Shown here: positions 10,259 through 19,942 of the stretch, piece by piece
Layout: each line of letters begins with the position of its first letter
Numbering within the stretch: position 1 is the stretch's first letter
Program-made: the position numbers and the translations under genes
DNA from: Devosia lucknowensis
Lineage (GTDB): Bacteria; Pseudomonadota; Alphaproteobacteria; Rhizobiales; Devosiaceae
Reading direction: 5' to 3'
Assembly: GCF_900177655.1 (NCBI RefSeq)
Contig: NZ_FXWK01000002.1
Coordinates: 310,001 to 374,000 of the forward strand
DNA: 64,000 nucleotides
The notes under the pieces: generated by a model
The model's database searches: none
The model's input: only the letters and a program-made list of their open reading frames with translations
What the model was told of the DNA's origin: nothing

Positions 10259-11566
10259 ATGCTGACCGACCTCCTGCAAAAAATCGACGATCGCACCGCA
10301 ACGATCGGCATTGTCGGACTTGGCTATGTCGGCCTGCCCTTGGCGCTGCGCTTCGCCGAAGTCGGCTACAAGATCATCGGTTTCGACATCGACCCCGAAA
10401 AGGTTGGACAGTTGATGGCGGGCCGGAGCTATATCGAGCATATCTCCCCCCAGAGCGTCGCGCGGCTGCTAGCAAGCGGCTTCGAGGCCACGACGGACTA
10501 TGCCCGCGCCACCGATGCCGACGCGCTTATCCTGTGCGTCCCCACGCCTCTCGACAAACACCGCGAACCCGACCTGAGTTATGTGCTCAACACCACCGAC
10601 GCGTTGGTGCACTACCTGCGGCCTGGACAACTGCTTTCCTTGGAGAGCACCACGTATCCGGGAACCACCGACGAAGCGCTACTGCCCCGCATCCAGTCGC
10701 GCGGGCTCGAGGTCGGCGAGGACTTTTTCCTGGTCTATTCGCCCGAGCGCGAGGATCCTGGCAATGCCAAATTCACCACCCAGACCATTCCAAAAGTCTG
10801 CGGCGGAGTGACCCCCAACTGCCTCAAGGTCGGCGTCGCTCTTTATTCCAGCGTCATCGACCGCGTGGTGCCGGTGAGTTCAACGCGCGCCGCGGAACTG
10901 ACCAAGCTGCTTGAGAACATCCATCGCGCCGTCAATATCGGTCTCGTGAACGAGATGAAGATCGTTGCCGACAAGATGGATATCGACATCTACGAGGTCA
11001 TCCGCGCCGCCGCGACCAAGCCGTTCGGCTTCGTGCCCTATTACCCGGGTCCGGGCCTCGGTGGCCATTGCATCCCCATCGACCCCTTCTACCTGACCTG
11101 GAAGGCGCGGGAATACGGCGTCAACACGCGCTTCATCGAGCTGGCGGGCGAGGTCAATTCCGCCATGCCCGACTTCGTGATCGGGAAGGTCGTGGGCGCG
11201 CTCAACGACCGCCGCAAATCCCTCAACGGCAGCCGCGTCCTGGTCCTGGGCCTCGCCTACAAGAAGAATGTCGACGACATGCGCGAATCTCCCTCGGTGG
11301 TGCTAATGGAGCGAATGGAAAACCTTGGCGCGACGATCGCCTACAGCGATCCGCATATCCCGGTTTTTCCGCATCTGCGCGACCATCGCCATTTCAACCT
11401 CACAAGCGTCGAGCTGACGCCCGAAAACATCGCCGGCTTCGATTGCGTGCTTATCGCCACCGACCATGACCGGTTCGACTACGATCTCATCAAGCAGCAC
11501 GCGCAACTGATCGTCGACAGCCGCGGCCGTTATCTCGAGCCAGCCAACCACATCGTGAGGTCCTGA
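10259..11566 (+). CDS. wbpA: UDP-N-acetyl-D-glucosamine 6-dehydrogenase
   Basis: 435 aa from ATG 10259; the frame extends 168 bases upstream into the previous gene but the conserved N-terminus [18 protein letters not shown] begins soon after this ATG. It is an NAD-dependent four-electron oxidoreductase producing UDP-GlcNAcA. The catalytic Cys is in [16 protein letters not shown] near residue 270, and the C-terminal domain has [19 protein letters not shown]. WbpA rather than UDP-glucose dehydrogenase is chosen because wbpB and wbpE follow directly, as in the P. aeruginosa pathway to UDP-ManNAc(3NAc)A. Confidence 0.9.
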   Translation: MLTDLLQKIDDRTATIGIVGLGYVGLPLALRFAEVGYKIIGFDIDPEKVGQLMAGRSYIEHISPQSVARLLASGFEATTDYARATDADALILCVPTPLDKHREPDLSYVLNTTDALVHYLRPGQLLSLESTTYPGTTDEALLPRIQSRGLEVGEDFFLVYSPEREDPGNAKFTTQTIPKVCGGVTPNCLKVGVALYSSVIDRVVPVSSTRAAELTKLLENIHRAVNIGLVNEMKIVADKMDIDIYEVIRAAATKPFGFVPYYPGPGLGGHCIPIDPFYLTWKAREYGVNTRFIELAGEVNSAMPDFVIGKVVGALNDRRKSLNGSRVLVLGLAYKKNVDDMRESPSVVLMERMENLGATIAYSDPHIPVFPHLRDHRHFNLTSVELTPENIAGFDCVLIATDHDRFDYDLIKQHAQLIVDSRGRYLEPANHIVRS

Positions 11567-11572
11567 GGGCTC

Positions 11573-12637
11573 ATGCACACCTTCGCTCCCCCGGTGACTG
11601 ACCGCCCCATCCGCTTTGCCCTTGTCGGCTGTGGCCGCATCGCGCAGAACCACATTGCCGCGATCGCCAAGCATCACAACCGCGCCCAACTCGTCGATGT
11701 CTGCGACATCGACCCGAGCGCCGTGGAAGCGGCGGCCGAGCAGGCCCGCGCCAGGCCACACGCGAACCTCGGTGCCATGCTCGAAAGGACCGATGCGGAC
11801 ATCGTCGTCCTGACCACGCCGAGCGGCCTGCATCCGGAGCAGGCGATCGAGATTGCGCGCTCGGGTCGCCACGTCATGACAGAAAAGCCGATGGCCACGC
11901 GCTGGGCCGATGCGCAACGCATGGTCAAAGGCTGCGATGCAGCGGGCGTCCGGCTTTTCGTGGTCAAGCAGAACCGCCGCAACGCCACCCTGCAATTGCT
12001 CAAGCGCGCCATCACGCAGGGGCGCTTCGGCCGTATCTACATGGTCAACATCAACGTGTTCTGGACAAGGCCCCAGGAATACTATGACGCCGCGGATTGG
12101 CGCGGCACCTGGGAATTCGACGGCGGCGCCTTCATGAATCAGGCCAGCCACTACGTCGACCTGCTCGATTGGCTGATCGGCCCGATCGAAAGCCTCCAAG
12201 CCTATACCGGCACGCTAGCGCGCAATATCGAGGCGGAAGACAGCGGTGTCGTCAGCTTGCGCTGGCGCTCGGGCGCCATGGGCTCGATGAATGTCACCAT
12301 GCTGACCTACCCCAAGAATCTCGAGGGGAGCATCACCATCCTCGGCGAGAAGGGGACCGTCCGCGTCGGCGGCCTGGCCGTCAACCAGATCCAGCACTGG
12401 GAATTCGCCGAGCCGCATCCCGACGACGCCGAGCTGGAGAGCGCGAGCTACGAGACCAGCTCGGTCTACGGGTTCGGTCACCCGCTCTACTACGACAATG
12501 TCATCAACGTCCTGCGCGGCGAGGCTGCTCCCGAGACCGATGGCCGCGAGGGTCTGAAATCGCTCGAAGTACTCACCGCCATCTACCGCGCGGCGCGTGA
12601 CGGGCAACGCGTCCACCTGCCGCTCGACTCCCTATAG
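11573..12637 (+). CDS. wbpB: UDP-GlcNAcA 3-dehydrogenase (Gfo/Idh/MocA family)
   Basis: 354 aa. The N-terminal Rossmann motif ALVGCGRIAQNHIAAI, the EKPMATRW signature of the Gfo/Idh/MocA family (about residues 102-109) and VVKQNRRNATLQLLK, as in WbpB homologues, are all visible. It oxidises C3 of UDP-GlcNAcA to the 3-keto sugar, which WbpE then aminates; the two enzymes work as a coupled pair in which 2-oxoglutarate recycles the cofactor. It starts 6 bases after wbpA and ends 8 bases before wbpE. Confidence 0.9.
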   Translation: MHTFAPPVTDRPIRFALVGCGRIAQNHIAAIAKHHNRAQLVDVCDIDPSAVEAAAEQARARPHANLGAMLERTDADIVVLTTPSGLHPEQAIEIARSGRHVMTEKPMATRWADAQRMVKGCDAAGVRLFVVKQNRRNATLQLLKRAITQGRFGRIYMVNINVFWTRPQEYYDAADWRGTWEFDGGAFMNQASHYVDLLDWLIGPIESLQAYTGTLARNIEAEDSGVVSLRWRSGAMGSMNVTMLTYPKNLEGSITILGEKGTVRVGGLAVNQIQHWEFAEPHPDDAELESASYETSSVYGFGHPLYYDNVINVLRGEAAPETDGREGLKSLEVLTAIYRAARDGQRVHLPLDSL

Positions 12638-12645
12638 GATTGCCA

Positions 12646-13746
12646 ATGGCCAGCGCCGTCGACTTCATCGATCTCAAGTCCCAGTATGCGGCTCTCAAGC
12701 CCTCCGTGGACGCCCGCATCCAGGCCGTGTTGGACCATGGCCAGTACATCATGGGTCCCGAAGTTGAGGAGATGGAGGCCAAGCTGTCCGCCTATGTCGG
12801 CGGTGCGGAATGCATCAGCGTATCGTCGGGCACCGAGGCGCTGCTGATCGCGCTGATGGCGCTGGGCATCGGCCCCAGTGACGAGGTGATTACCTCTCCC
12901 TTCACCTTCGCCGCGACCGCCGAGGTCATCGCGCTGGTGGGAGCAACTCCAGTCTTCGTCGATATTGAGCCCGATACCTGCAATATCAATGTCAGCCTGG
13001 TCGAAGCCGCGATCACGAGCAGGACACGGGCCATCATGCCGGTTTCGCTCTACGGCCAGACCGCAGACATGCAGGAGCTCAACGACATCGCCGACCGGCA
13101 CGGTCTCGCAGTCATCGAGGATGCCGCGCAGAGTTTCGGCGCAACCTATCATGATGCCAAGAGCTGCAATGTCAGTCGTATCGGCTGCACCAGCTTTTTC
13201 CCAAGCAAGCCGCTCGGATGCTATGGCGATGGGGGAGCCATCTTCGCCTCCGATCCCGAACTGACGACCGTCATGCGCCAGATCCGCGTGCACGGCCAAG
13301 GCAAGCGCTATCACCATGTCCGCGTCGGCGTCGGCGGCCGCATGGACACGATCCAGGCCGCTGTCATCCTGGCCAAGCTCGAACAGTTCGAGTGGGAGGT
13401 CGAGCGGCGCATCGCGATCGGCCAGCGATATATCGACCGCCTCGCCGGCATGAACTCCATCCAACTACCAGTCGTCCGGCCAGACCGGAGTTGCGTCTGG
13501 GCCCAGTTCACCATCCAAACAGCAGATCGCGATGCCCTCATCGCGGCGCTCAAGGCGCAAGGCATCCCCACAGCGATCCATTACCCTGTCCCGCTGCATA
13601 TGCAGCCCGCCTATGGCCCTATATCACGCATTTCCGGCACCTTGAACAATGCCGAGGCAGTGTCGCAGCGTGTGCTAAGCCTTCCCATGCATCCCTATCT
13701 CACGGAGGAGACGCAGGACAGGATCATAGCGGCCTTGCCGGTATGA
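12646..13746 (+). CDS. wbpE: UDP-3-keto-GlcNAcA aminotransferase (DegT/DnrJ/EryC1 family)
   Basis: 366 aa from ATG 12646 (a TTG two codons upstream is less likely). This is a PLP-dependent sugar aminotransferase: FIDLKSQYAALKPSVD at the N-terminus, GTEALLIALMALG binding PLP phosphate, EDAAQSFGATY with the PLP-contacting Asp near 160, and TSFFPSKPLGCYGDGGA with the Schiff-base Lys near 188. With wbpA and wbpB it makes UDP-GlcNAc3NA from UDP-GlcNAc. The required acetyltransferase (wbpD) and 2-epimerase (wbpI) are found a few kilobases downstream on the other strand. Confidence 0.92.
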   Translation: MASAVDFIDLKSQYAALKPSVDARIQAVLDHGQYIMGPEVEEMEAKLSAYVGGAECISVSSGTEALLIALMALGIGPSDEVITSPFTFAATAEVIALVGATPVFVDIEPDTCNINVSLVEAAITSRTRAIMPVSLYGQTADMQELNDIADRHGLAVIEDAAQSFGATYHDAKSCNVSRIGCTSFFPSKPLGCYGDGGAIFASDPELTTVMRQIRVHGQGKRYHHVRVGVGGRMDTIQAAVILAKLEQFEWEVERRIAIGQRYIDRLAGMNSIQLPVVRPDRSCVWAQFTIQTADRDALIAALKAQGIPTAIHYPVPLHMQPAYGPISRISGTLNNAEAVSQRVLSLPMHPYLTEETQDRIIAALPV

Positions 13747-13758
13747 TCGCTGTCAGCC

Positions 13759-15126
13759 ATGAGCCTCGTTGAGAAAGTAAAGCATACATTGGGCGGCCCA
13801 TTCATACGGGCCGTCGGCATCTTGGTTGGCGGAACCGTGGTGGCCCAGGCCATTCTGGCCGCAACTCTGCCAGTGGCCACCCGACTCTATTCGCCCGAGG
13901 ATTTTAGCACCCTCGCCGTGTTTACTGGTATCATCGCCATCCTGTCGGTCGGCACCTGCCTGCGCTTCGACATTGCCGTGCCTCTTCCCCTCAAGGATGA
14001 AGACGGGTTAGCGGTGGTAGTGCTCTCGCTCGGCATAGCCGCTGCGCTCAATCTGGTTCTGCTCGCCGCAACCACACTCTTCTCCTCCACATTTGCTGCA
14101 TGGCTCGGTCACCCTGAGCTGGCGGCCTATCTCTGGCTGGTGCCGGTGGCGGCCTTCCTGGCCGGGGCCTACAACACGCTGCAATTCTGGTTTGTGCGGC
14201 GCAAGCGGTTCGGGGAGCTTGCCCGAAACCGCGTCATGCAGGCCGCAGGCAGTTCGGCGACGCAGATCGGGCTGGGCATGACCGGTGTCGCACCACTCGG
14301 GTTGTTGCTCGGCCAGTTGGTCAATAGCGGCGTGGGCTCACTTCGCCTTGCCTGGCGCCTGTGGCACGCTGAACGGACAACGATTGGACAGATCCGTCGG
14401 CACGATATCGCCCGCATGGCGCGGCAGTACGACCGGTTTCCCAAATTCTCGACGCTTGAGGCTATGTGCAACAGCGCGGCAGTCTATCTGCCCATAATAC
14501 TGCTCAGTGCCTGGGCGGTCGGCCCAGAGGCGGGCTATCTGAGCCTAGGCATGTATGCGATGCAGGTTCCGATGAGCCTGATCGGCAATGCGGTGTCACA
14601 GGTATATATGTCACGCGGCCCCGAAGAGGCACGCGCCGGCACGATCGGTCGCTTCACCACAGAGGTGCTTTCAGGACTGCTCAAAACGGGCATCGGGCCG
14701 ATCATCTCCATCGGTGTAATGGCACCTGAACTGTTTCGAATCGTATTTGGTAGCGAGTGGAGCAGAGCCGGCGTGCTCGTTACCTGGATGGCGCCGTGGT
14801 TCATTCTACAATTCCTTGCTTCGCCGATCTCGCTAGCACTGCATATCAAGAACCGACTTGCAGAAGCATTCGCACTGCAGGTATTCGGGCTGGCATTGCG
14901 TACCGGCGCGGTGACGCTAGCAGCTGCTCTACCAAACGCTCCACTCTCGGAATTTTATGCGCTGTCTGGCGCAGCCTTCTATCTCGTTTACCTGATCCTT
15001 ATCCTCAATATCGTCGAGGCCGATTGGAAGGCCACTTGGCTCGTCGTCCTGGGCAGCCTGCCCATCGCCGCTGGCTGGTTGATGCTCGGCGTGGCCGCCA
15101 GTTTTGCCCTGGCCCTCATTTTCTAA
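13759..15126 (+). CDS. wzx: Wzx-like polysaccharide repeat-unit flippase
   Basis: 455 aa, almost entirely hydrophobic with about 12 predicted membrane spans, the size and layout of MOP-superfamily O-antigen translocases. It would flip undecaprenyl-linked repeat units to the periplasm. Motifs in this family are weak, so the assignment rests on topology, length, features such as ATRLYSPEDFSTLAVF near the N-terminus, typical of LPS-biosynthesis MOP proteins, and the position directly after wbpE. A Wzy-like polymerase is nearby, completing a Wzx/Wzy pathway. Confidence 0.82.
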   Translation: MSLVEKVKHTLGGPFIRAVGILVGGTVVAQAILAATLPVATRLYSPEDFSTLAVFTGIIAILSVGTCLRFDIAVPLPLKDEDGLAVVVLSLGIAAALNLVLLAATTLFSSTFAAWLGHPELAAYLWLVPVAAFLAGAYNTLQFWFVRRKRFGELARNRVMQAAGSSATQIGLGMTGVAPLGLLLGQLVNSGVGSLRLAWRLWHAERTTIGQIRRHDIARMARQYDRFPKFSTLEAMCNSAAVYLPIILLSAWAVGPEAGYLSLGMYAMQVPMSLIGNAVSQVYMSRGPEEARAGTIGRFTTEVLSGLLKTGIGPIISIGVMAPELFRIVFGSEWSRAGVLVTWMAPWFILQFLASPISLALHIKNRLAEAFALQVFGLALRTGAVTLAAALPNAPLSEFYALSGAAFYLVYLILILNIVEADWKATWLVVLGSLPIAAGWLMLGVAASFALALIF

Positions 15127-15419
15127 TGAGGTCCCTTGTAGATAGAAAGACCAGCAAGATCTGCATTTATTTCGACGGTAAGGCATGCTAACCACCGACC
15201 CATTGCAAGGGGCATAGGCCAGCACGGCGGTCTGGATAAATGTATGGTGATAGCCACTTCACCCATACAATCTCCCGCCTCGCGGCAGCTTCCCAACCTC
15301 ATTTGCTCCAGCGCCCGCTTCGCATCTAGAGCTGCCAGATAGTCCATGACTAGACTGAAGGTACTCAAATCTTCAAATGTCGGCTCCCAAAGACGAGCGC
15401 CAATAGGCACTTCTTGAGT
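15127..15419. other. Convergent intergenic region
   Basis: 293 bases between the converging wzx and GT4 genes. A 95-codon minus-strand frame (15123-15410) begins 10 bases after the GT4 stop, but its product is unrecognised and it overlaps the wzx stop. It may be a tiny hypothetical gene or chance. No clear hairpin terminator was seen. Confidence 0.3.
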
Positions 15420-16757
15420 TTAGGCCATTTGCTTCTTCGCCGTAGCCACAACGTCGTCAAGTAGGGCGAGATATGTCTGTGCCTGAGCTGCCCGCGACAG
15501 TGAATCCACGAAGGATGATCGAGCAACGGCTTGAGGCTCCCTGAACGTTTCGGACAGCAGGTATTCCTCGAAGGCGTTGGTATCGTCAGACACAAAATGC
15601 TGGTCGCTGGCGCGCACCGCAAATGAACCAGCCAGGGTTTCGGGGCTGATGTCGGCCAGAATGGGCCTGCCGGACGCCAGATACTCAAAGAGTTTGGTCG
15701 TCAATATCCCACTTGCGCTGGCTGTCTCTCCAGCTTTGGGCGGAATCGAATTCTCGCAGAAGAGCAGATGATCGGATGTCGCCACCAGTTCCAGCGACCG
15801 CGAATACGATACCCGTGGCAGAAACTTGAAGAAGCCGTTGAGGTCGGGGTGATGCTCCTGTAGATAGTTTAGCATCACTCGCCCTTCCCCGTAATACTCG
15901 AACTGCATCATGGAAGGGTCAACGCGGCCTCCGGCTTGGAGGCGAGACAGTGCGCCAAGCAGCGCCCTGGGAATTCGACCCTCACTGACCAGCCCCATGT
16001 ACCGAATAATCAGGGGCCCCTTGTGGGACCTGATACGCTCGATACGGGACAGGACCGCCTCTAGCGGTTCAGGATCGTAACCATTGAGAATGGTATGCGT
16101 ATTGGGGTGGAACTGCCGATAATACGCTGACATGGGTTCGGAAATTGTCACCAACGCGCTCGCCTGACTCGCTAGGGAGCGGTCGACCGGCAGTTCGAGA
16201 GCCTTAGCGAGCCTACCTCCCGGCATCTCATGGCAGAGGCTGAACTGATCGCGGTAGTCGAGTACGACCGGCTTGCGGAAGCGACGCTTCAAGGCGATCG
16301 CTGCCAAGAGCGGTGGCCAAGGCGGCGTCGTCGCGACGATCACGTCCGCCTCCCGGACTGCACGCTCGATCTCAGGAGCAAGTCTAGGTCTGAAGAAGCT
16401 CATCGCGAAAGGCAGCCTTGGGTCCGGCAGTTGGCCAAACATGTGCATCACCACATCCTTCGCGATCCGAGCCAAAGAGCGACCGGACTGAACAGGCTGA
16501 TCCACCGGCTTGGCAGCCTGATGTCGGTTCGCGTCAAATGGCCGGACGCATCCCCGCCAGTCCAGTTCAAGTACCCGTACGCCAGGCGGCATGATCTCGG
16601 TAAATTCACCGTCTGCCTCAACCTTGGCAGTCGTCAAGACCGTTACGTTTCGGCCAGACCGCGAAAAATACTTGGACATGGCTTCCATTCTCTTCGCGCC
16701 GGAGCTGTTCACCGGCGGAAAATAGTGGACGATCAGGACGATGTTATGGGCGGTCAT
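15420..16757 (-). CDS. Glycosyltransferase family 4
   Basis: 445 aa, a GT-B fold enzyme. The N-terminal domain opens with IVLIVHYFPPVNSSGAKRM, typical of GT4 enzymes in polysaccharide loci, and VIVATTPPWPPLLAAIALK follows near residue 140. The C-terminal domain has ILNGYDPEPLE, then SGILTTKLFEYLASGRPILA near 350, where the conserved Glu binds the nucleotide sugar. Donor and acceptor are unknown; with WbuB it is one of the cytoplasmic transferases that extend the lipid-linked repeat unit. Its ATG overlaps the wbpI stop by 4 bases. Confidence 0.85.
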   Translation of the reverse strand: MTAHNIVLIVHYFPPVNSSGAKRMEAMSKYFSRSGRNVTVLTTAKVEADGEFTEIMPPGVRVLELDWRGCVRPFDANRHQAAKPVDQPVQSGRSLARIAKDVVMHMFGQLPDPRLPFAMSFFRPRLAPEIERAVREADVIVATTPPWPPLLAAIALKRRFRKPVVLDYRDQFSLCHEMPGGRLAKALELPVDRSLASQASALVTISEPMSAYYRQFHPNTHTILNGYDPEPLEAVLSRIERIRSHKGPLIIRYMGLVSEGRIPRALLGALSRLQAGGRVDPSMMQFEYYGEGRVMLNYLQEHHPDLNGFFKFLPRVSYSRSLELVATSDHLLFCENSIPPKAGETASASGILTTKLFEYLASGRPILADISPETLAGSFAVRASDQHFVSDDTNAFEEYLLSETFREPQAVARSSFVDSLSRAAQAQTYLALLDDVVATAKKQMA

Positions 16758-17836
16758 GAAAGATACTCCAATAGGCCGGCAGCGATCTGCCTGGAAGACG
16801 ACCCATCACCATAAATGTCTCGCTTGGCGACCGGCTCCGCTGTGCGTGTCTGCGTGAAAGCATTGGAGAGTGCCACCTTGTCGGCGCCCACAAGCACGTT
16901 AGCCCCGATATCGACAAGCTCTACCCACTCGGTCTCATCGCGCAGAGTTATACAGGGCACGCCATGAAAGTACGCTTCTTTCTGCACGCCACCACTATCG
17001 GTCGCAATCACTGCCGCGGACGATTCAAGCGCCATCATGTCTAGGTAGCCCACTGGATCGATCAGCGAAAAGTGCGCAGGAAATGTCAGTCCATGGTCCG
17101 CGATCCGCTTTCGCGTCCGCGGATGCAGCGGCAAAACGATAGGAAAAGGGCTTTGCGACAGGCCTTCGATAAAAGCGGAGAGTCGCGCATCATCGTCTGT
17201 GTTTTCCTTGCGGTGGATGGTGACCAAAGCATAGCTCTTGGGTGCGAGCGCCAGATCGGCAAGGATAGTGGATTCCCGCTTTGCCACCTCCGTAAAGGCT
17301 TGTACGGCATCGAACATCACATCGCCAACCAGTTTAATCTTTGGGGGCGCCACTCCTTCGCTGTGAAGGTTGGCCACGGCCGACTCGGAAGGGGCAAACA
17401 GTAGGTCGGATACATGATCGGTGAGGACGCGGTTGATCTCTTCAGGCATACGCCGGTTGAATGAACGCAATCCGGCTTCGACGTGCGCGAGGGGTATGTT
17501 CAACTTGGATGTAGCAATGGCACCGGCCAAGGTGGAATCGGTATCCCCATAGACGAGCACAGCCGCCGGCTGTTCGGCGAGGATGACCCCCTCGAGCGCT
17601 TCGATCATTCGGCCCGTATTCTGGCCGTGACTCCCGCCGCCAATTGCGAGATTATGACGGGGCTGGGGGATGCCCATCTGCTCGAAGAACACCCTCGACA
17701 TGTTGTCATCGAAGTGTTGTCCGGTGTGGACAATGATCTCCTCAAGCGCGGAGTGATCAGCCAAAGCCTTGCTCACGACCGCAGCCTTGATAAATTGTGG
17801 GCGCGCGCCGACGACAACGATGACTTTCTTCCGCAC
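16754..17836 (-). CDS. wbpI: UDP-GlcNAc(3NAc)A / UDP-GlcNAc 2-epimerase
   Basis: 360 aa from GTG 17836, chosen because GGAG lies 6 bases upstream; TTG 17848 is possible. Conserved WecB/WbpI motifs are VVVGARPQFIKAA, HTGQHFDDNMS, VYGDTDSTLAGAIA, HVEAGLRSFNRRMPEEINR, and TDSGGVQKEAYFHGVP near 290. Two 2-epimerases occur in the window; the other (24705) belongs to the fnl operon. Since this locus also holds wbpA, B, D and E, I assign this one to UDP-2,3-diacetamido-glucuronate 2-epimerisation, giving UDP-ManNAc(3NAc)A. Plain UDP-GlcNAc epimerisation (WecB) cannot be excluded from sequence alone. Confidence 0.8.
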   Translation of the reverse strand: MRKKVIVVVGARPQFIKAAVVSKALADHSALEEIIVHTGQHFDDNMSRVFFEQMGIPQPRHNLAIGGGSHGQNTGRMIEALEGVILAEQPAAVLVYGDTDSTLAGAIATSKLNIPLAHVEAGLRSFNRRMPEEINRVLTDHVSDLLFAPSESAVANLHSEGVAPPKIKLVGDVMFDAVQAFTEVAKRESTILADLALAPKSYALVTIHRKENTDDDARLSAFIEGLSQSPFPIVLPLHPRTRKRIADHGLTFPAHFSLIDPVGYLDMMALESSAAVIATDSGGVQKEAYFHGVPCITLRDETEWVELVDIGANVLVGADKVALSNAFTQTRTAEPVAKRDIYGDGSSSRQIAAGLLEYLS

Positions 17837-17967
17837 AAGCGTCTCCAACCCAGTGAAATATCGCTTTTACGGATGATTGGTTGAATATCAAGCCAAATGG
17901 GAGTTGGCGCTTGCCTCACACCACACAACCTGCCATCTCCGCCCCGATCAAATTTGGGGTATCGGTC

Positions 17968-19227
17968 ATGAAAACGCTCTTGGCGCCAAGGAATTCATGG
18001 CTACTGGTTAGCTTGGCTATATTTTGCCTTTACGTTGCGCTGCCCGCCTTCATCTACTTATTCATCGATCAAAATCAATACATGCTGACCCTAGCTGCAA
18101 TCAGCGGCGCTGGATTGGCAGCGATAATTGCGGGATATCATCTGTCGATCACCGATCGCGTGCTTGATAGGCCTGGCTACTGGCTTTGTATTAACGCCAG
18201 GGTCGTACATGTCGCCATATGGACGGCTTTTTTGATCTTCGCGACTGTCACGCTACTAACTGCCGACAGTGTTCCTGTGCTAGCCGCCCTGGGACATGCC
18301 ACCGCAGACCAGCTTAGCCAGGAGCGTGCGAATTTTCTGAAGCTGCGCACTGGCTGGCAAGCCGCCCTCCCGTACTTCAGCACCATTTTTGTTGGCGTGC
18401 TCCTGCCCTATTCCACGACCCGCCTGTTTGCCGAGAGAAGTGCTTTCCGGTTCCTCGCGCTGGTAGTATTCATAGCTTATACCCTCCTATCGCTTGAAAA
18501 AATTCTCTTTATACTAGCTATGGCCCCACTGACCGTCTTCGTTTCCCAATACTATAAAGACGCCCGGCGCATGTTCATGGCACTCGCCGCCATCGCCGTC
18601 CTATCGGGGGGGGTACTCTATCTCAATACCGTCCTCGCCTCCGGAACAGATTATTTCGTCCAAGAGAAGCTAGGGCCGGGTCACGAGACACTGGGTGACG
18701 CGCCCTACTTTGACATCCGGCACCGGCCGGATTCGGCAGTCAAGCTGATCCTCTGGCGATCCATCGCCGTACCAGTCATTACGGCCGCCGATGGGATTCG
18801 CGTTTTCGAAGAGCGGTTCGAAGGGCACTACTTGCTTGGCGCCACAAGCTCGCTGGTTGCGCGAGTCACCGGACAGCAGCGCGTCAATTTCGATGCGGCC
18901 GTTTTTGCAGATCAGTTCGGATCCGCCGATGTCGGCCGAGCGAATTCCGTCTTTTTCATAGAGGCCTTCGTCAACTTCGGCTGGATTGGCGTCGTCGCCT
19001 TCTCATTCGCCGTGGGACAAGCGCTCCGCCTCTTCGCGCGGTCCGACGATTTGGCCTCCCAAAGCATGTGGGTAGTGTTCTGCTGGTTCATATTCACAGG
19101 AGGCCTTTTCGGGACGATGTTCAGCAACGGCTTCCTGCTGATGCTCCTCGCTATCTTGACCATTAAGGTGCTTCCCAAAGCGCAGAGCGAAGCTGCAATG
19201 GCCAGCGCACCACCCTTCGCCGTCTAA
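17968..19227 (+). CDS. wzy: Wzy-like O-antigen polymerase
   Basis: 419 aa from ATG 17968; the frame is open from TTG 17881 but the upstream residues are not hydrophobic or conserved. About ten membrane spans are separated by a large hydrophilic loop (about residues 220-315), the layout of Wzy polymerases. No strong motif exists in the family, so the call is from topology, from being the only such protein in the locus and from the presence of a Wzx. It would join repeat units at the periplasmic face. It converges with wbpD, overlapping it by 4 bases. Confidence 0.7.
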   Translation: MKTLLAPRNSWLLVSLAIFCLYVALPAFIYLFIDQNQYMLTLAAISGAGLAAIIAGYHLSITDRVLDRPGYWLCINARVVHVAIWTAFLIFATVTLLTADSVPVLAALGHATADQLSQERANFLKLRTGWQAALPYFSTIFVGVLLPYSTTRLFAERSAFRFLALVVFIAYTLLSLEKILFILAMAPLTVFVSQYYKDARRMFMALAAIAVLSGGVLYLNTVLASGTDYFVQEKLGPGHETLGDAPYFDIRHRPDSAVKLILWRSIAVPVITAADGIRVFEERFEGHYLLGATSSLVARVTGQQRVNFDAAVFADQFGSADVGRANSVFFIEAFVNFGWIGVVAFSFAVGQALRLFARSDDLASQSMWVVFCWFIFTGGLFGTMFSNGFLLMLLAILTIKVLPKAQSEAAMASAPPFAV

Positions 19228-19745
19228 TACTCTGCCGATTCTTCGGAGGGCCTCTCAGGCACAGTATCGCCGGCCCGGTTTACCCAGCCGGCCTGGCGAG
19301 CGGGCACGCCCAGCATTAGTGCATAGTCGGGAACGTCGCGCGTCACGACTGCGCCGGCACCAATCAAGGCAAAACGGCCAATGGTGACTCCGCAAACGAT
19401 AGTGGCATTGGCGCCGATGCTGGCGCCGCGCTTGACGAGTGTAATCCGAAATTCTTCCTTCTTTTCGAGGAAGGCACGCGGATTGATCACGTTGGTGAAG
19501 ACGCATGATGGGCCGCAGAAAACGCCATCTTCGAGCTCGACGCCGTTGTAGAGCGAGACGTTATTCTGAATCTTGCACTGGTCGCCAATCGACACGCCCG
19601 GCCCTACCATGACGTTCTGGCCAAGCACGCAGTTACGTCCAATTTTTGCGTCAGGCATGATATGGCTGAAGTGCCAGATTCTGCTTCCTTCGCCGATAAG
19701 GGCCCCCTCGTCCACATAGGCACTCTCATGAATGGTCGCTGGCAT
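19224..19745 (-). CDS. wbpD: UDP-2-acetamido-3-amino-glucuronate N-acetyltransferase
   Basis: 173 aa, built almost wholly of left-handed beta-helix hexapeptide repeats: [17 protein letters not shown], then [20 protein letters not shown], and so on. [18 protein letters not shown] and [18 protein letters not shown] are characteristic of WbpD. It acetylates the 3-amino group made by WbpE, using acetyl-CoA. It stands on the opposite strand to wbpA-B-E and is divergent from wbpG. A role in the ManNAc(3NAc)A route is strongly supported by the presence of the other four enzymes. Confidence 0.92.
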   Translation of the reverse strand: MPATIHESAYVDEGALIGEGSRIWHFSHIMPDAKIGRNCVLGQNVMVGPGVSIGDQCKIQNNVSLYNGVELEDGVFCGPSCVFTNVINPRAFLEKKEEFRITLVKRGASIGANATIVCGVTIGRFALIGAGAVVTRDVPDYALMLGVPARQAGWVNRAGDTVPERPSEESAEY

Positions 19746-19942
19746 GGGCCCTCTTGCATCGGTGGTGGGTTTCGGTTCTCACTAGCATGACCGGCGTCAC
19801 CCTTGGCAAGCCCAGTACGATACGCAGCGGGCAGAAGGACGGCACTGACGGCCCTTCCAAAGCATCCGCGTGGATGGTATCAGCCGCCATATTGTCACAA
19901 TGCCTAGTGGCCCCACGCGGCCATAGCAGTTCAGGGATGCAG